Below, in pieces: positions 1 through 8,209 of a stretch of DNA of 32,487 nucleotides. Location: the NCBI GenBank assembly GCA_903887465.1, contig CAISPW010000331.1:1-32487 (forward strand). Direction: 5' to 3'. Below the pieces are notes generated by a model, which saw only the letters and a list, made by a program, of their open reading frames with translations, did no database searches and was not told the origin of the DNA. Origin of the DNA: an uncultured Oscillochloris sp. Its GTDB lineage: Bacteria > Chloroflexota > Chloroflexia > Chloroflexales > Chloroflexaceae. The stretch's first letter is position 1, and each line of letters opens with the position of its first letter. Position numbers and translations under genes: made by a program.

Positions 1-120
1 CTCAGACGAACGCACGATGGTGAACATGCAATCCCAAACGCCTATGGCAATGGGATCGGGGGTGTGGTAGTCCACCCCGTAGGGATTGCCCCTGCGAACT
101 GAGTACCTTGCGATAAAACG
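1..120 (-). other. Possible 5' part or remnant of a protein-coding gene
   Basis: The minus strand is open from a TAG at 121-123 to the window edge and reads like protein, with a run such as NPYGVDYHTPDPIAIGVWDC and then MFTIVRSSE. The only obvious start is GTG at 75-73, without a clear ribosome binding site. It may be the beginning of a gene continuing left of the window, or a decayed fragment. I do not recognise the family. Confidence 0.2.
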
Positions 121-274
121 CTAGGAAAAAGTGTACTATACAGCGCTACGTTATACAGGTGCTCGACCATCCGCCTGCGCAGTATACGCTAATATCGACG
201 CAAAGCAGGATACTCCTTCGCCATGCGCAATACCCCAAGCGGTGACACGTCGCGCTCTATGTGCCAAGCCGCGC

Positions 275-280
275 TATAAT
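275..280 (+). promoter_or_regulatory. -10 box upstream of the mutase gene
   Basis: A perfect TATAAT lies 38 bases upstream of the mutase start codon. No good -35 hexamer is seen at the usual spacing, so this is only a candidate promoter. Confidence 0.35.
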
Positions 281-318
281 GGTGCCAAACCGCCGATCAC
301 GCACAAGGAGCATGCGCT

Positions 319-1902
319 ATGGCCACCACGAGCGAGCGGCCCGTCGTTACCGACTCGGGCATCGCCGTCGAGCCGATCTACCGCGCCGAGGACGCCGGCA
401 CGCCCCAGCCCGACCCGGGGACGTATCCCTTCACGCGCGGGGTCTACCCCACCATGTATCGCGGCCGGCTCTGGACGATGCGCCAGTACGCCGGGTTCTC
501 CAGCGCCCGTGAGAGCAACCTGCGCTACCGCTACCTGCTGGGCCAGGGGCAGACCGGCCTCTCGGTCGCCTTCGACTTGCCCACCCAGCTTGGCCTCGAC
601 AGCGACGACCCGCGCGCCGAGGGCGAGGTGGGTAAGGTCGGCGTGGCCATCGACAGCCTGCGCGATATGCAGACTCTGTTCGCCGACATCCCGCTGGACA
701 AAGTTACCACCTCGATGACGATCAACGCCCCGGCGAGCGTGCTGCTGCTGCTCTACGAGCTGGTGGCCGAGGGCCAGGGCGTCAGCCCGGACAAGATCGG
801 CGGGACGATCCAGAACGACATCCTCAAGGAGTACGCCGCTCGTGGCACCTACATCTTCCCGCCACGCCCGAGCATGCGCCTGATCACCGACATCTTCGCC
901 TACTGCCAGGCGCGCATCCCGCGCTGGAACACGATCAGCATCAGCGGCTACCATATCCGCGAGGCGGGGGCTACGGCGGTGCAAGAGGTGGCCTTCACCC
1001 TGGCCGATGGCGTGGCCTACGTGGATGCGGCGATCAAGGCGGGCCTGGACGTGGACGAGTTCGCGCCCCGGCTCTCCTTCTTCTTCGTCGCCAATCCGAA
1101 TTTTCTGGAAGAGGTGGCCAAGTTCCGCGCCGCCCGGCGGATCTGGGCCACGATTATGCAGGATCGCTTCGGGGCCAAGAAGGCATCCAGTCAGATGCTG
1201 CGCTTCCACACCCAGACCTCGGGGGCCAGCCTGACCGCGCAGCAGCCGCTGAATAACGTCGTCCGCACCACGATTGAGGCCATGGCGGCGGTTCTTGGTG
1301 GTACGCAGAGCCTGCACACCAACGGCTTCGACGAGGCTCTGAGCCTGCCAACCCAGCAGGCGGCGACCCTGGCGCTGCGCACCCAGCAGATTATCGGCTT
1401 CGAGAGCGGTGTGGTGGATACCTCTGATCCGCTGGCCGGCTCGTATGTGGTCGAGGCGCTCACTGATGAACTGGAGCGCCAGGCCCGTGCTTTGATCGCC
1501 CAGATCGACGCAATGGGCGGCGCGGTGGATGCGGTCGAGCGCGGCTGGATGCAGGAGCAGATCGCCGACTCGGCCTATGCCTACCAGAAGCGCGTCGAGT
1601 CCGGCGAGCGGGTGGTGGTGGGGCTGAACAAGTTCGTCGACAGCGAGACGACGAGCGTGCCGATCTTCAAGCTCGACCAGAATGTGACCCGCGAGCAGAC
1701 CGAGGGCCTGGCCAAGCTGCGGGCCGAGCGTGACTCGGCGGCGGTGACGGCGGCCCTGGCCGAGCTCAAGGCCACCGCCGAGGGCACCGGCAGCCTGCTG
1801 CCGCCCATGCGCGAGGCGCTGCGGCACTACGCCACCGTCGGCGAGGTGTGCGGGGTGCTGCGTGAGGTGTGGGGCGAGTATCGCCCCGAGGTTCGGCTGT
1901 AG
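319..1902 (+). CDS. mcmA: Methylmalonyl-CoA mutase family, large (catalytic) subunit
   Basis: This 527-residue protein is the TIM-barrel subunit of an adenosylcobalamin-dependent acyl-CoA mutase, which rearranges methylmalonyl-CoA and succinyl-CoA or a close homologue. Visible family motifs are [18 protein letters not shown] (residues 43-60), [12 protein letters not shown] with the catalytic-type His at 212, and TAQQPLNN followed by GGTQSLHTN. Tyr47 and Arg175 occupy the positions that favour methylmalonyl-CoA in characterised mutases; isobutyryl-CoA mutases differ there (family knowledge). However, TAQQP is more like the ICM-type branch, so substrate is not certain. The B12-binding domain is absent, so a separate small subunit must exist elsewhere. 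The ATG at 319 follows AAGGAG at 305-310. In Chloroflexi such enzymes serve propionate metabolism or the 3-hydroxypropionate bicycle. Confidence 0.93.
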   Translation: MATTSERPVVTDSGIAVEPIYRAEDAGTPQPDPGTYPFTRGVYPTMYRGRLWTMRQYAGFSSARESNLRYRYLLGQGQTGLSVAFDLPTQLGLDSDDPRAEGEVGKVGVAIDSLRDMQTLFADIPLDKVTTSMTINAPASVLLLLYELVAEGQGVSPDKIGGTIQNDILKEYAARGTYIFPPRPSMRLITDIFAYCQARIPRWNTISISGYHIREAGATAVQEVAFTLADGVAYVDAAIKAGLDVDEFAPRLSFFFVANPNFLEEVAKFRAARRIWATIMQDRFGAKKASSQMLRFHTQTSGASLTAQQPLNNVVRTTIEAMAAVLGGTQSLHTNGFDEALSLPTQQAATLALRTQQIIGFESGVVDTSDPLAGSYVVEALTDELERQARALIAQIDAMGGAVDAVERGWMQEQIADSAYAYQKRVESGERVVVGLNKFVDSETTSVPIFKLDQNVTREQTEGLAKLRAERDSAAVTAALAELKATAEGTGSLLPPMREALRHYATVGEVCGVLREVWGEYRPEVRL

Positions 1903-1912
1903 GGGGCGACAA

Positions 1913-2100
1913 ATAGCCGATAGCCGATAGTACTACAGTTGTAGTTGCCAACATTGCCATTCCTAGCGGGGGTTTGGGGGCCGCAGGCCCCCGAAAAAAT
2001 CCTTTTCTTTTCTTTCGGAGGGGCGAAGCCCCTCCGAGCCTCCCCGCCGGGAAGACGACAACGGTAGTAATAGCCGATAGAGCGGCTATCGGCTATCGGC
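1913..2100. repeat. Heptamer-bounded hairpin region between convergent genes
   Basis: The region starts with ATAGCCG tandem heptamers (1913-1930) and ends with the inverted counterpart GGCTATC (2084-2100), which also pairs locally with 2071-2080. Inside are two clean hairpins: 1976-1992 (7-bp stem) and 2015-2037 (9-bp stem, TCGGAGGGG paired with CCCCTCCGA). They lie between the convergent mutase and SEC-C genes and could terminate transcription from either side. The inner part resembles the palindrome-rich repeat at 22204-22363. Confidence 0.7.
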
Positions 2101-3012
2101 TTATTTTGATTCTTCCTCATCGCTGGGCAGCGCCCGCCCGAGCAGGGCGGCCACGCTCTCGGCGGTGAGCTGGAGTCCGATGCGGCCATCGGCGATGATC
2201 CGCTCCATCACGGTCGGGTCGCGCTGTTCCTGGGGCAGGGCCACCACGAAGTGGTTAAGAATCTCGCTGCGCTGATCGAGGAGATCCTCCCAGGTGGCGT
2301 CGGGCGCGCGGCGGCGCAGGTCGGCCAGATGCAGCTCGGCGAACTCCAGCAGCTTCTCGGCGGTATCGTCGGTGAGTTGGGCGGCCGCGCCGGCCAGATA
2401 GTAGGTGGGAGCCTCGGCACCGGGTGTGGTGTCAGCCGGGATCAGGTGGCCGACCACCACCTCGCCAGGGGCGAGCCGCTTGGAGGCGCCGTAGTCGGCC
2501 ACCTCGTACACCTCGTCGCCGAGCAGGTTGCGCAGGCTCAGACCCTTGCCCTTGCGCACCTCGGCCACCACGTAGGGCCGTAGGCGCACCTGTCGCCACT
2601 GGGCCAGCAACTGGCGCTCGAAGGGATCTACGTCAAAGCCGCCGCCCTCAACCGCAGCGTCAAGCTGGTCGAGCAGCGTGCGCCCGTCGGCCTGGCGGAA
2701 GTCGAAGGCGAACCAGGTCAGAAAGCGCTCGGAGCCGCGATCCTCGACCGTACTCAGCTTCTCCATCTGCTCCACGCCATACTCGTACTTGCCCTGCCAA
2801 AAGCGGGCGAAGGCGGGCGGGAACTGATCGGGCACGCTCTGGGCGGCCTCGATGATCTTTGGCAGCAGGGTGTCCTGGGCTTGGCGCAGGCGCAGTTGCT
2901 CGCTGCGGGCGGCCTCCTCGGCCTGCCGGTGGCAGTCCTTGTACTTGCGACCGCTCCCGCAGTGGCAGGGGTCGTTGCGGCCAAGTTTCTTGGCGGCGGC
3001 GGGCTTGGCCAT
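2101..3012 (-). CDS. SEC-C zinc-motif protein
   Basis: This 303-residue soluble protein has an N-terminal SEC-C motif, the zinc-binding module first known from the SecA C-terminus. Residues 11-28 read GRNDPCHCGSGRKYKDCH, with Cys16, Cys18, Cys27 and His28 as likely zinc ligands. The rest is an acidic, helical, uncharacterised region. ATG at 3012 is chosen because AAGGA lies just upstream and the motif begins ten residues in; an in-frame start 17 codons earlier would run into the hairpin at 3032-3093. SEC-C domains often mediate binding to ribosomes, SecB-like partners or nucleic acids (family knowledge). The actual role is unknown. It lies downstream of the GT2 gene on the same strand but is separated from it by a strong hairpin. 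Confidence 0.8.
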   Translation of the reverse strand: MAKPAAAKKLGRNDPCHCGSGRKYKDCHRQAEEAARSEQLRLRQAQDTLLPKIIEAAQSVPDQFPPAFARFWQGKYEYGVEQMEKLSTVEDRGSERFLTWFAFDFRQADGRTLLDQLDAAVEGGGFDVDPFERQLLAQWRQVRLRPYVVAEVRKGKGLSLRNLLGDEVYEVADYGASKRLAPGEVVVGHLIPADTTPGAEAPTYYLAGAAAQLTDDTAEKLLEFAELHLADLRRRAPDATWEDLLDQRSEILNHFVVALPQEQRDPTVMERIIADGRIGLQLTAESVAALLGRALPSDEEESK

Positions 3013-3031
3013 AATGGAGATCCTTATGTGG

Positions 3032-3093
3032 GGGCGCAGCATCGGTCGTCGCCGCACCCCCAAAAGGGCGCGGCGACGACCGATGCTGCGCCC
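3032..3093. repeat. Perfect 24-bp inverted repeat
   Basis: Arms 3032-3055 and 3070-3093 are exact reverse complements, with a 14-base spacer. It lies immediately after the GT2 stop and just before the SEC-C start, both on the minus strand. It could terminate GT2 transcription or be a mobile REP-like hairpin. There is no T-tract. Confidence 0.85.
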
Positions 3094-3099
3094 GTACCG

Positions 3100-3819
3100 T
3101 TAGCGTGTTACCGTATCGCCCACCGGCGGGCGGGCGGTTGCGGGCATGCGACCGAGGCGGCGGCGAAAGAGGTAGCCCAGGTTGACGAACCCGTCGCGCC
3201 AGGTGTAGAGCTTCGTCTCGCCGATGCGCTCGTAGTAGTCGATGTGGTGTTCGCCGAAGCGCAGACCGTGGGCCTGGAGTACCTCGATCTTAATCTCCTC
3301 GGAGAAGGCCATCCCCGGCTGGGTGGGGTGAATCTGGGCGAGGCAACTGCGGCGGAAGACCCACATGCCCGATTGCGAGTCGGCCACCCAGCGTAGGTAG
3401 AGTGCGCGGAACGTGTAGGTGAGGATCTTGTTGCCGAGCACATTGCGCCCGCGCATCGCCCGCGCATCGCGCAGCGGGAAGCGGCTGGCCGACACGAAAT
3501 CGAGTCCGTGGTCGAGCATGTCGTCGATGATCGCGGCGATGCTGGTCGAGGGATAGGTGCCGTCGCCGTCCACTGTGGCGATAATATCGCCGGTGGCGGC
3601 GGGCAGGCCCGCCTGGTAGGCGTGGCCGTAGCCCTTGCGGGCCTCAAAGATCACCCGCGCGCCGAGTTCCTGAGCCACCCGAGCAGTGTCGTCGGTTGAG
3701 TTATTATCGACGACCACCACCTCATCGACGTAGGCGGGTATGCCCTCAAGCACGTGGCGCAGGCCGTGCTCCTCGTTAAAGCAGGGGATCACCACCGAAA
3801 TGCGCAGTCCTCGATACAC
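3100..3819 (-). CDS. GT2 glycosyltransferase, dolichyl/polyprenyl-phosphate sugar synthase type
   Basis: A 239-residue GT-A-fold family 2 glycosyltransferase. Motifs in order are ISVVIPCFNEE at the N-terminus, VVVDNNSTDDT for nucleotide-sugar binding, and TVDGDGTYP as the DxD-type metal site. There is no C-terminal membrane anchor, as in short DPM1-like enzymes. The family transfers mannose or glucose from a nucleotide sugar to polyprenyl phosphate at the inner membrane face. The GTG at 3819 is preferred because a strong GAGGAGG lies just upstream; the longer reading to 3879 adds residues without family similarity. It is divergent from the GT-C-like membrane protein at 3954, which may use its lipid-linked sugar product (inference). 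Confidence 0.87.
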   Translation of the reverse strand: MYRGLRISVVIPCFNEEHGLRHVLEGIPAYVDEVVVVDNNSTDDTARVAQELGARVIFEARKGYGHAYQAGLPAATGDIIATVDGDGTYPSTSIAAIIDDMLDHGLDFVSASRFPLRDARAMRGRNVLGNKILTYTFRALYLRWVADSQSGMWVFRRSCLAQIHPTQPGMAFSEEIKIEVLQAHGLRFGEHHIDYYERIGETKLYTWRDGFVNLGYLFRRRLGRMPATARPPVGDTVTR

Positions 3820-3853
3820 GCAGCCCTCCTCGTGTCGGCAAAAGATGCCGGTG

Positions 3854-3859
3854 ATTGTA
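3854..3859 (-). promoter_or_regulatory. Extended -10 promoter for the GT2 gene
   Basis: On the minus strand TGATACAAT forms an extended -10 element about 35 bases upstream of the GTG start. The -35 position is weak. Confidence 0.45.
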
Positions 3860-3891
3860 TCACACGCGGGGCGGGGCACCGATGGCGATGG

Positions 3892-3897
3892 TATAAT
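3892..3897 (+). promoter_or_regulatory. Extended -10 promoter for the membrane glycosyltransferase-like gene
   Basis: TGGTATAAT reads as an extended -10 on the plus strand, 56 bases upstream of the ATG at 3954. Together with the minus-strand element at 3854-3859 it makes this a divergent promoter region. Confidence 0.5.
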
Positions 3898-3953
3898 GCG
3901 CGGCGGCGCTCAGGCGGGGGCGGATCCTGCGTCCGCATCATCAGAAGGCGACC

Positions 3954-6044
3954 ATGTCCACCGACGAAACGCCCCCGGCAGGAGGAACCCGCGCGCGGCT
4001 GCTGGCGTCCGTCGGCTACCTGCTGGTCGCCCTCGCCGTCCTCGCCCCGGCCCTGCCGGAGATCACCTCCGCCTTCCCCGGCGGCCCCGTGGCTGCCGTC
4101 GATGGCTGGCAGCACGTCTGGCATCTCTGGTGGGCGCAGCGCGCCCTCGCCGCCGGTGAGAGCCCGCTCGTCACCCCGCTGCTCTACTATCCCGACGGGA
4201 CGAGCCTGGCGGTTCACCCGCTGAGCCTGAGCAACGGGCTGCTGGCCCTGCCGGTCACGGCGCTCCTCGGGCCGGTGGCGGGCTACAATCTGGCCCTGCT
4301 GCTGGCGATTTTGCTCTCAGGGTTGGGGGCCTACTGGCTGGCCCTGCACGTCTGCGGGCGACCGGGGCCGGCCTTCGTGGCCGGGCTAATCTTCGCCATC
4401 GCGCCCTATCACCTGACCAAGATCTGGGATGGGCAACTGGAACTGATCGCCACCCAGTGGCTGCCGCTCTACGCGCTGTTCCTGTTGCGCAGCGTCGAGC
4501 GCCCTAGCTCCCGCGATGCCCTGATCGCCGGGGTCTTCCTGGCTGTCGTGGGCTACACCAGCCTCTATTACCTGCTCTTTACTGCGGTCTTCAGCGCGGC
4601 CTTCGCCCTGATCTGGCTGACCTGGCGCACGGGGCGCGGGGCGCGGGCGGCCCTGGCGCTACGGCTCGGCATGATCGCCGGTATCGGTGCCGTGCTGCTG
4701 CTGCCCATCCTGCTGCCCATCCTGCGCGGCGTGGGCACCGGCGGCCCGCTCGCGCAGGGCGAACCGGTCATCCCGATGTTGGTCAGCCGCTCGGCCAACC
4801 TGCTCGACTTCTTCCTGCCCAGCGCGCTACACCCGCTCTGGGGCCAGGCCGTACTCCAGTTCGGCCCGCGCTGGCACCCCGACATCTCGGCTTGGAATGT
4901 GGCCCTGGGCTACACTGCCCTGGCCCTCGCCGCTCTGGGCTGCATCTGGCGCTGGCGCGATGCCTGGCCCTGGCTAACCTTGGCCCTGCTCGGGCTGCTG
5001 CTGGCCCTCGGCCCGGAGCTGAACATCGGCGGCCTGCGCACCGGCATGCCCATGCCCTACGCCCTACTGCTCGGCCTGCCCGGCATGAGCCTCGCCCAGC
5101 GCCCCGGCCACTTCGTGGTGATCACGTGTCTGGCGTTGGTACCCCTCACCGCCTACGGGCTGGGCCAGGTCGCCGCCCGCGCCCACCGGCCCGGCATCGC
5201 CCTCGCCGCTGCCGCCGCCCTCGTCATCGGCGAGTCGATCACCTTGCCCCTGCCGCTTCAGCGCAGCGATGTCCCCCCGGCCTACGCCCAGCTTGCCGGT
5301 CGCCCCGGTGCCCTGCTCATCCTGCCCGCCCAAGAGGACACCAGCTTCTCGCTGCGCGGCCAGATGGTTCACGGCCGACCGATCATCGGCGGCTACCTCG
5401 CCCGCGCCTTCCCCAACAGCTTCGCCGAGCGCGTGCCCGGCATCCGCCAGCTCTGGCGCATGCGGCCCGAGTCCCTTGGCCTCGCCCTCGCAGTCGGCGA
5501 CGATGCCAGCGCGACCCTGCGGGCCTTCGGGGTCAGCCAGGTTGTGGTCAACTGGGATCGCCTCCAGCCCGACCAGCGCGTGGGCGCGGCGGCGGCCCTG
5601 GCCGAGGCGCTGCCCGACGTGCTGCCGGTGAACACCGGCGCGGTCAGCATCTATGATGTGCCGGTCGGTCGCCCGGCGCAGCCCTTCGCCTTCTTCGGCG
5701 CGGGCTGGTACGCCGAGGAGCGTGACGGCGGGCGCCGCTGGCGCTGGATGCCGGGCGAGGCCAACCTCGCCCTGATCAATCCGGCCCCACGCGCCGCCGC
5801 CTTCCGGCTGAACCTGCGTGCCGAGGCGTACGCCTCGCCGCGCCAGGTGGCCCTCAGCCTCGACGGCCACACTATCAGCGTCTGGGATGTACCGACCCAG
5901 CCAGACTCGGCGAACACCACACTCAGCCTGCTGCTGCCGCCGGGCGAACACACCCTCGGCCTACGCGCACCCGCGACGCCCGAGACGGCCCACCGTGGCC
6001 CGTTGAGCATTGTGATCACCGCGATCAGCCTGACCGCACCATAG
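3954..6044 (+). CDS. Polytopic membrane protein, probable GT-C-type glycosyltransferase
   Basis: A 696-residue protein. Residues 1 to about 430 contain roughly ten hydrophobic helices separated by short loops, followed by a soluble C-terminal domain of about 260 residues rich in beta-type sequence. The first outer loop carries DGWQHVWHLWW, the place where GT-C enzymes hold a catalytic acid. The architecture resembles large bacterial GT-C or YfhO-like sugar transferases that take sugar from a polyprenyl carrier and act outside the membrane. I saw no diagnostic motif naming a substrate. Divergent pairing with a polyprenyl-phosphate-sugar synthase supports the reading. The ATG at 3954 has AGAAGG shortly upstream. 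An alternative is an uncharacterised membrane protein without catalytic activity. Confidence 0.7.
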   Translation: MSTDETPPAGGTRARLLASVGYLLVALAVLAPALPEITSAFPGGPVAAVDGWQHVWHLWWAQRALAAGESPLVTPLLYYPDGTSLAVHPLSLSNGLLALPVTALLGPVAGYNLALLLAILLSGLGAYWLALHVCGRPGPAFVAGLIFAIAPYHLTKIWDGQLELIATQWLPLYALFLLRSVERPSSRDALIAGVFLAVVGYTSLYYLLFTAVFSAAFALIWLTWRTGRGARAALALRLGMIAGIGAVLLLPILLPILRGVGTGGPLAQGEPVIPMLVSRSANLLDFFLPSALHPLWGQAVLQFGPRWHPDISAWNVALGYTALALAALGCIWRWRDAWPWLTLALLGLLLALGPELNIGGLRTGMPMPYALLLGLPGMSLAQRPGHFVVITCLALVPLTAYGLGQVAARAHRPGIALAAAAALVIGESITLPLPLQRSDVPPAYAQLAGRPGALLILPAQEDTSFSLRGQMVHGRPIIGGYLARAFPNSFAERVPGIRQLWRMRPESLGLALAVGDDASATLRAFGVSQVVVNWDRLQPDQRVGAAAALAEALPDVLPVNTGAVSIYDVPVGRPAQPFAFFGAGWYAEERDGGRRWRWMPGEANLALINPAPRAAAFRLNLRAEAYASPRQVALSLDGHTISVWDVPTQPDSANTTLSLLLPPGEHTLGLRAPATPETAHRGPLSIVITAISLTAP

Positions 6045-6089
6045 CGGTAGCGCCCAGCAGTTCACCACCGCACCTATGCAGGATATGTT

Positions 6090-6116
6090 TTCGGGGAGGG
6101 ACACGCCCTCCCCGAA
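6090..6116. terminator. Bidirectional terminator-like hairpin
   Basis: Arms TTCGGGGAGGG (6090-6100) and CCCTCCCCGAA (6106-6116) pair perfectly over 11 bp with a 5-base loop. It sits between convergent genes ending at 6044 and 6148, with TTTT just before the left arm (a U-tract-like context on the minus transcript after pairing). The same stem occurs at 30589-30615. Confidence 0.65.
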
Positions 6117-6147
6117 TCCCTTCCAACGGCGGATTGTGCGTTGGTCT

Positions 6148-6894
6148 CTACAGCCGGGTGGTCTGGGTGATATACCTGAAGAAGACCAGCACATTGCCGA
6201 GGCGGATGCGCGTCCGGTCGCGCAGGGAGACCGTGCTGTTGGCGGCCATGCGCGCATCGTTGAGAAACGTGCCGTTCGTACTCCCCAGGTCGGTGAGCGT
6301 CCACTGGCCGGCGGCGAGGCGCAAGATGGCGTGCTGACGGCTCACGCCCTGGGCGCTGCCGCCCACCGGGTGCAGATCGATATCCGGGGCGGTACCGGCG
6401 GTCGCGTCATACCAGCCGATCATATAGGTACCCTTCGCCGGGTCGAGCGGGATGCGCTGGTTATTCGGCAGCACCAGCTCGCAGGGCACCATGGCTGTCG
6501 GCGCGGCCGGGCGGGTCATCTCCTCGTACTCCTGCTCGAACTGGCGCAGCTCGGTGCGATGGCGCTCAAGCAAGACGATCAGGCGCTCCTGCTCCTGCTC
6601 CAGGGTCGCAATATCCTTGCGCTTGCGCTCAATATCGCCGATGCGGGCCAAGACCTTCTCGTTCTGGGCGATCAGCCCGCGCAGCCGCTGGAGGTCGCCC
6701 TCGCGCAGGTTGAGGTCGGCGCGAGCCTTGGTGATCCCGTCCTCGGTGATCCGCCGCAGGGTCTCGTTCATCCCGGCCAGGGCGCGCTCATTGCTGCTCA
6801 CCCAGTCGCGCAGCTGCTTCACGTCCTTCTCCAGGGCGGCGAGTTGCTTGCGGGTGTCCTGAGACTCCTTCTCAATCGAGGCACGGTCGAGCAT
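6148..6894 (-). CDS. Coiled-coil protein with C-terminal FHA domain
   Basis: A 248-residue cytoplasmic protein. Residues 1-125 are a continuous heptad-rich charged helix (for example KQLAALEKDVKQLRDW and IERKRKDIATLEQEQERL), predicted to be a coiled coil. From about residue 135 there is a forkhead-associated domain with the signature VSRQHAILR and then LTDLGSTNGTFLN, the phosphothreonine-binding loops. FHA domains read Ser/Thr kinase phosphorylation, so this is a candidate partner for the kinase and phosphatase pair at 25515-28404 (inference, not adjacent). The ATG at 6894 has GGAGTG upstream. It is convergent with the preceding membrane gene and has its own promoter. Confidence 0.88.
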   Translation of the reverse strand: MLDRASIEKESQDTRKQLAALEKDVKQLRDWVSSNERALAGMNETLRRITEDGITKARADLNLREGDLQRLRGLIAQNEKVLARIGDIERKRKDIATLEQEQERLIVLLERHRTELRQFEQEYEEMTRPAAPTAMVPCELVLPNNQRIPLDPAKGTYMIGWYDATAGTAPDIDLHPVGGSAQGVSRQHAILRLAAGQWTLTDLGSTNGTFLNDARMAANSTVSLRDRTRIRLGNVLVFFRYITQTTRL

Positions 6895-6969
6895 AGGTCA
6901 CTCCTTCGGGAACTTCGCGTCCCTCCACGTTCGCATCATGCGCGATCCAAACCCCAGCCCCATCGGTCG

Positions 6970-6975
6970 AGTATA
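6970..6975 (-). promoter_or_regulatory. Extended -10 promoter for the coiled-coil FHA gene
   Basis: On the minus strand TGATATACT gives an extended -10 about 75 bases upstream of the FHA start codon. No strong -35 is visible. Confidence 0.4.
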
Positions 6976-7019
6976 TCACAGCGCCCGGCGCATGCACAAA
7001 AGGCGTCCGCCGATCTTAC

Positions 7020-7185
7020 GATCCCCGGCAGGGTTGATCTGCTGGCGGAGATTTGGATGCGGATTTGCCACCCCCAAAAGATCTTTTTTTGTTGGTGTTT
7101 GGCGGATTCGCCGCCAAACATCAACAAAAAGCGAGGTCTGGGGCGCAGCCCCAGCGACTTTGCATCAGCCCTGCGATCCCCGGCA
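7020..7185. mobile_element. MITE-like palindromic element with direct-repeat flanks
   Basis: A 144-bp body (7031-7174) is flanked by identical 11-base copies of GATCCCCGGCA at 7020-7030 and 7175-7185, like a target-site duplication. The body contains a strong hairpin around GTTTGGCGG and CCGCCAAAC, then CTGGGGCGCAGCCCCAG. Its right end, TTTGCATCAGCCCTG, matches the left end of 22204-22363 in reverse complement. It encodes no protein. Confidence 0.7.
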
Positions 7186-7206
7186 ACCAACCCGACCGTG
7201 AGCGCG

Positions 7207-7212
7207 TATAAT
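7207..7212 (+). promoter_or_regulatory. -10 box for the BI-1 gene
   Basis: TATAAT lies 54 bases before the BI-1 ATG and just outside the inserted repeat. The -35 region is not recognisable. Confidence 0.4.
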
Positions 7213-7266
7213 ATGCAGGCGCGCGGCCGGGTTGTCGCGCCCATCCGCCATATACGGGAGGTCGTG

Positions 7267-7962
7267 ATGTCCTACTCGCCCTATCTCAGCTCGCCCACCG
7301 ACGTGCTGCGCCAGCAGTCGGTACTCACGCGGGTCTACGCATGGATGACGGCCGGCCTGCTCACCACCGGCGCAATCGCCTTGTTTGTGTCGAGCAGCGC
7401 CGCCCTCACCCGCGCCATCGTCGGCAACCCGCTGATCTTCTTCGGCCTGATGATCGCCGAGGTCGCGCTGGTCTGGGTCCTCAGCGCCAACCTGATGCGT
7501 ATGGCCCCCGCGATGGCCACCGGCATGTTCCTGGGCTACGCCGCGCTCAACGGCCTGACCCTCTCGGTGATCTTTCTGGCCTACACGCGCGCATCGATCG
7601 CCAGCACCTTCTTCATCACCGCTGGTACCTTTGCCACGATGAGCCTGGTGGGCTACACCACCAAGCGTGACCTGTCGAAGCTCGGTAGCCTGCTGTTTAT
7701 GGCCCTAATCGGCCTGATCATCGCCTCGGTTGTGAATATGTTTATGGTCAGCAGCGCCCTCGCCTGGCTGATCAGCTGTGCTGGCGTGCTGATCTTCGTC
7801 GGCCTGACCGCCTATGACACCCAGAAGATCAAGCGCATGATCGCCCAGGTCAGCGGCGAGGACGCCGAACATCGTGTGGCGATCTACGGTGCCCTGAACC
7901 TCTACCTCGACTTCATCAATCTCTTCCTCTACATGTTGCGCATCCTTGGCCGTCGGCGCTAA
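7267..7962 (+). CDS. Bax inhibitor-1 / YccA family membrane protein
   Basis: A 231-residue integral membrane protein with about seven hydrophobic helices, typical of the BI-1 (TMBIM) family in length and layout. The last part carries the family-like GLTAYDTQKIKRMIA followed by a final helix and a basic tail, with conserved acidic residues of the pH-sensitive calcium-leak core. Bacterial members are linked to membrane proteostasis and ion leak (family knowledge). The ATG at 7267 follows GGGAGG at 7256-7261. A much longer open frame extends upstream but crosses the antisense FHA gene and the repeat element, so it is not used. Confidence 0.92.
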   Translation: MSYSPYLSSPTDVLRQQSVLTRVYAWMTAGLLTTGAIALFVSSSAALTRAIVGNPLIFFGLMIAEVALVWVLSANLMRMAPAMATGMFLGYAALNGLTLSVIFLAYTRASIASTFFITAGTFATMSLVGYTTKRDLSKLGSLLFMALIGLIIASVVNMFMVSSALAWLISCAGVLIFVGLTAYDTQKIKRMIAQVSGEDAEHRVAIYGALNLYLDFINLFLYMLRILGRRR

Positions 7963-7978
7963 CCTTCCCTGAACGCAT

Positions 7979-8078
7979 CAGGGCGGTTGCAACGCAGGGT
8001 GTGGGGGCGGCGAAAGCCGCTCCCACACCCTTTGTTTGTTAGCTCTGGGCGCAGTCCCAGGGACGTTGCACCCGCCAT
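7979..8078. repeat. Palindromic repeat, short member of the MITE-like family
   Basis: The left end CAGGGCGGTTGCAACG and right end CGTTGCACCCGCC form imperfect terminal inverted repeats (12 of 13 positions in the core). Inside are the hairpins GGGTGTGGGGGCGG... and CTGGG...CCCAG. The left end is nearly identical, in reverse complement, to the right end of the 22204-22363 element. Lying after the BI-1 stop, it may also serve as a terminator. Confidence 0.6.
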
Positions 8079-8111
8079 GCAGCGACCCTCCCGCACTTTC
8101 CGGGACTGATA

Positions 8112-8117
8112 TATAAT
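8112..8117 (+). promoter_or_regulatory. -10 box for mfd
   Basis: TATAAT occurs about 93 bases upstream of the mfd start within an AT-rich patch. No -35 consensus is visible. Confidence 0.4.
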
Positions 8118-8209
8118 CAGACGGACAAGCGTGCCGTGCCTGGGGCGTCCCGCGCCATAACGTATCCTTACAGGGCGGATCAGGCTGATCAGCCCTTCTT
8201 TGGGCTGCC

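Larger units (their letters stand above)
1..318. other. Left-edge intergenic region upstream of the mutase
   Basis: No convincing complete gene is present. The stretch contains a short open minus-strand fragment at 1-120 (listed separately), a small GC hairpin around 61-80, and a -10 box close to the mutase. I looked for tRNA and cobalamin-riboswitch hallmarks because a B12-dependent enzyme follows, and saw none I could defend. Confidence 0.5.
6895..7266. other. Divergent intergenic region with inserted repeat
   Basis: This 372-base gap separates the FHA gene (minus) from the BI-1 gene (plus). It holds promoter elements for each side and a 144-bp palindrome-rich element flanked by an 11-bp direct repeat. 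I see no gene in it. Confidence 0.7.

Noticed and set aside
1-318. Cobalamin riboswitch before the B12-dependent mutase
   Set aside because: No recognisable B12-box or matching fold could be seen; only weak hairpins are present.
274-1827. 517-codon open frame on the minus strand
   Set aside because: It is antisense to the clearly conserved mutase; long shadow frames are expected in GC-rich genes and the translation has no family motifs.
6076-7266. N-terminal extension of the BI-1 frame by 397 codons
   Set aside because: It covers the antisense FHA gene and an inserted repeat; the ribosome binding site and family similarity begin at 7267.
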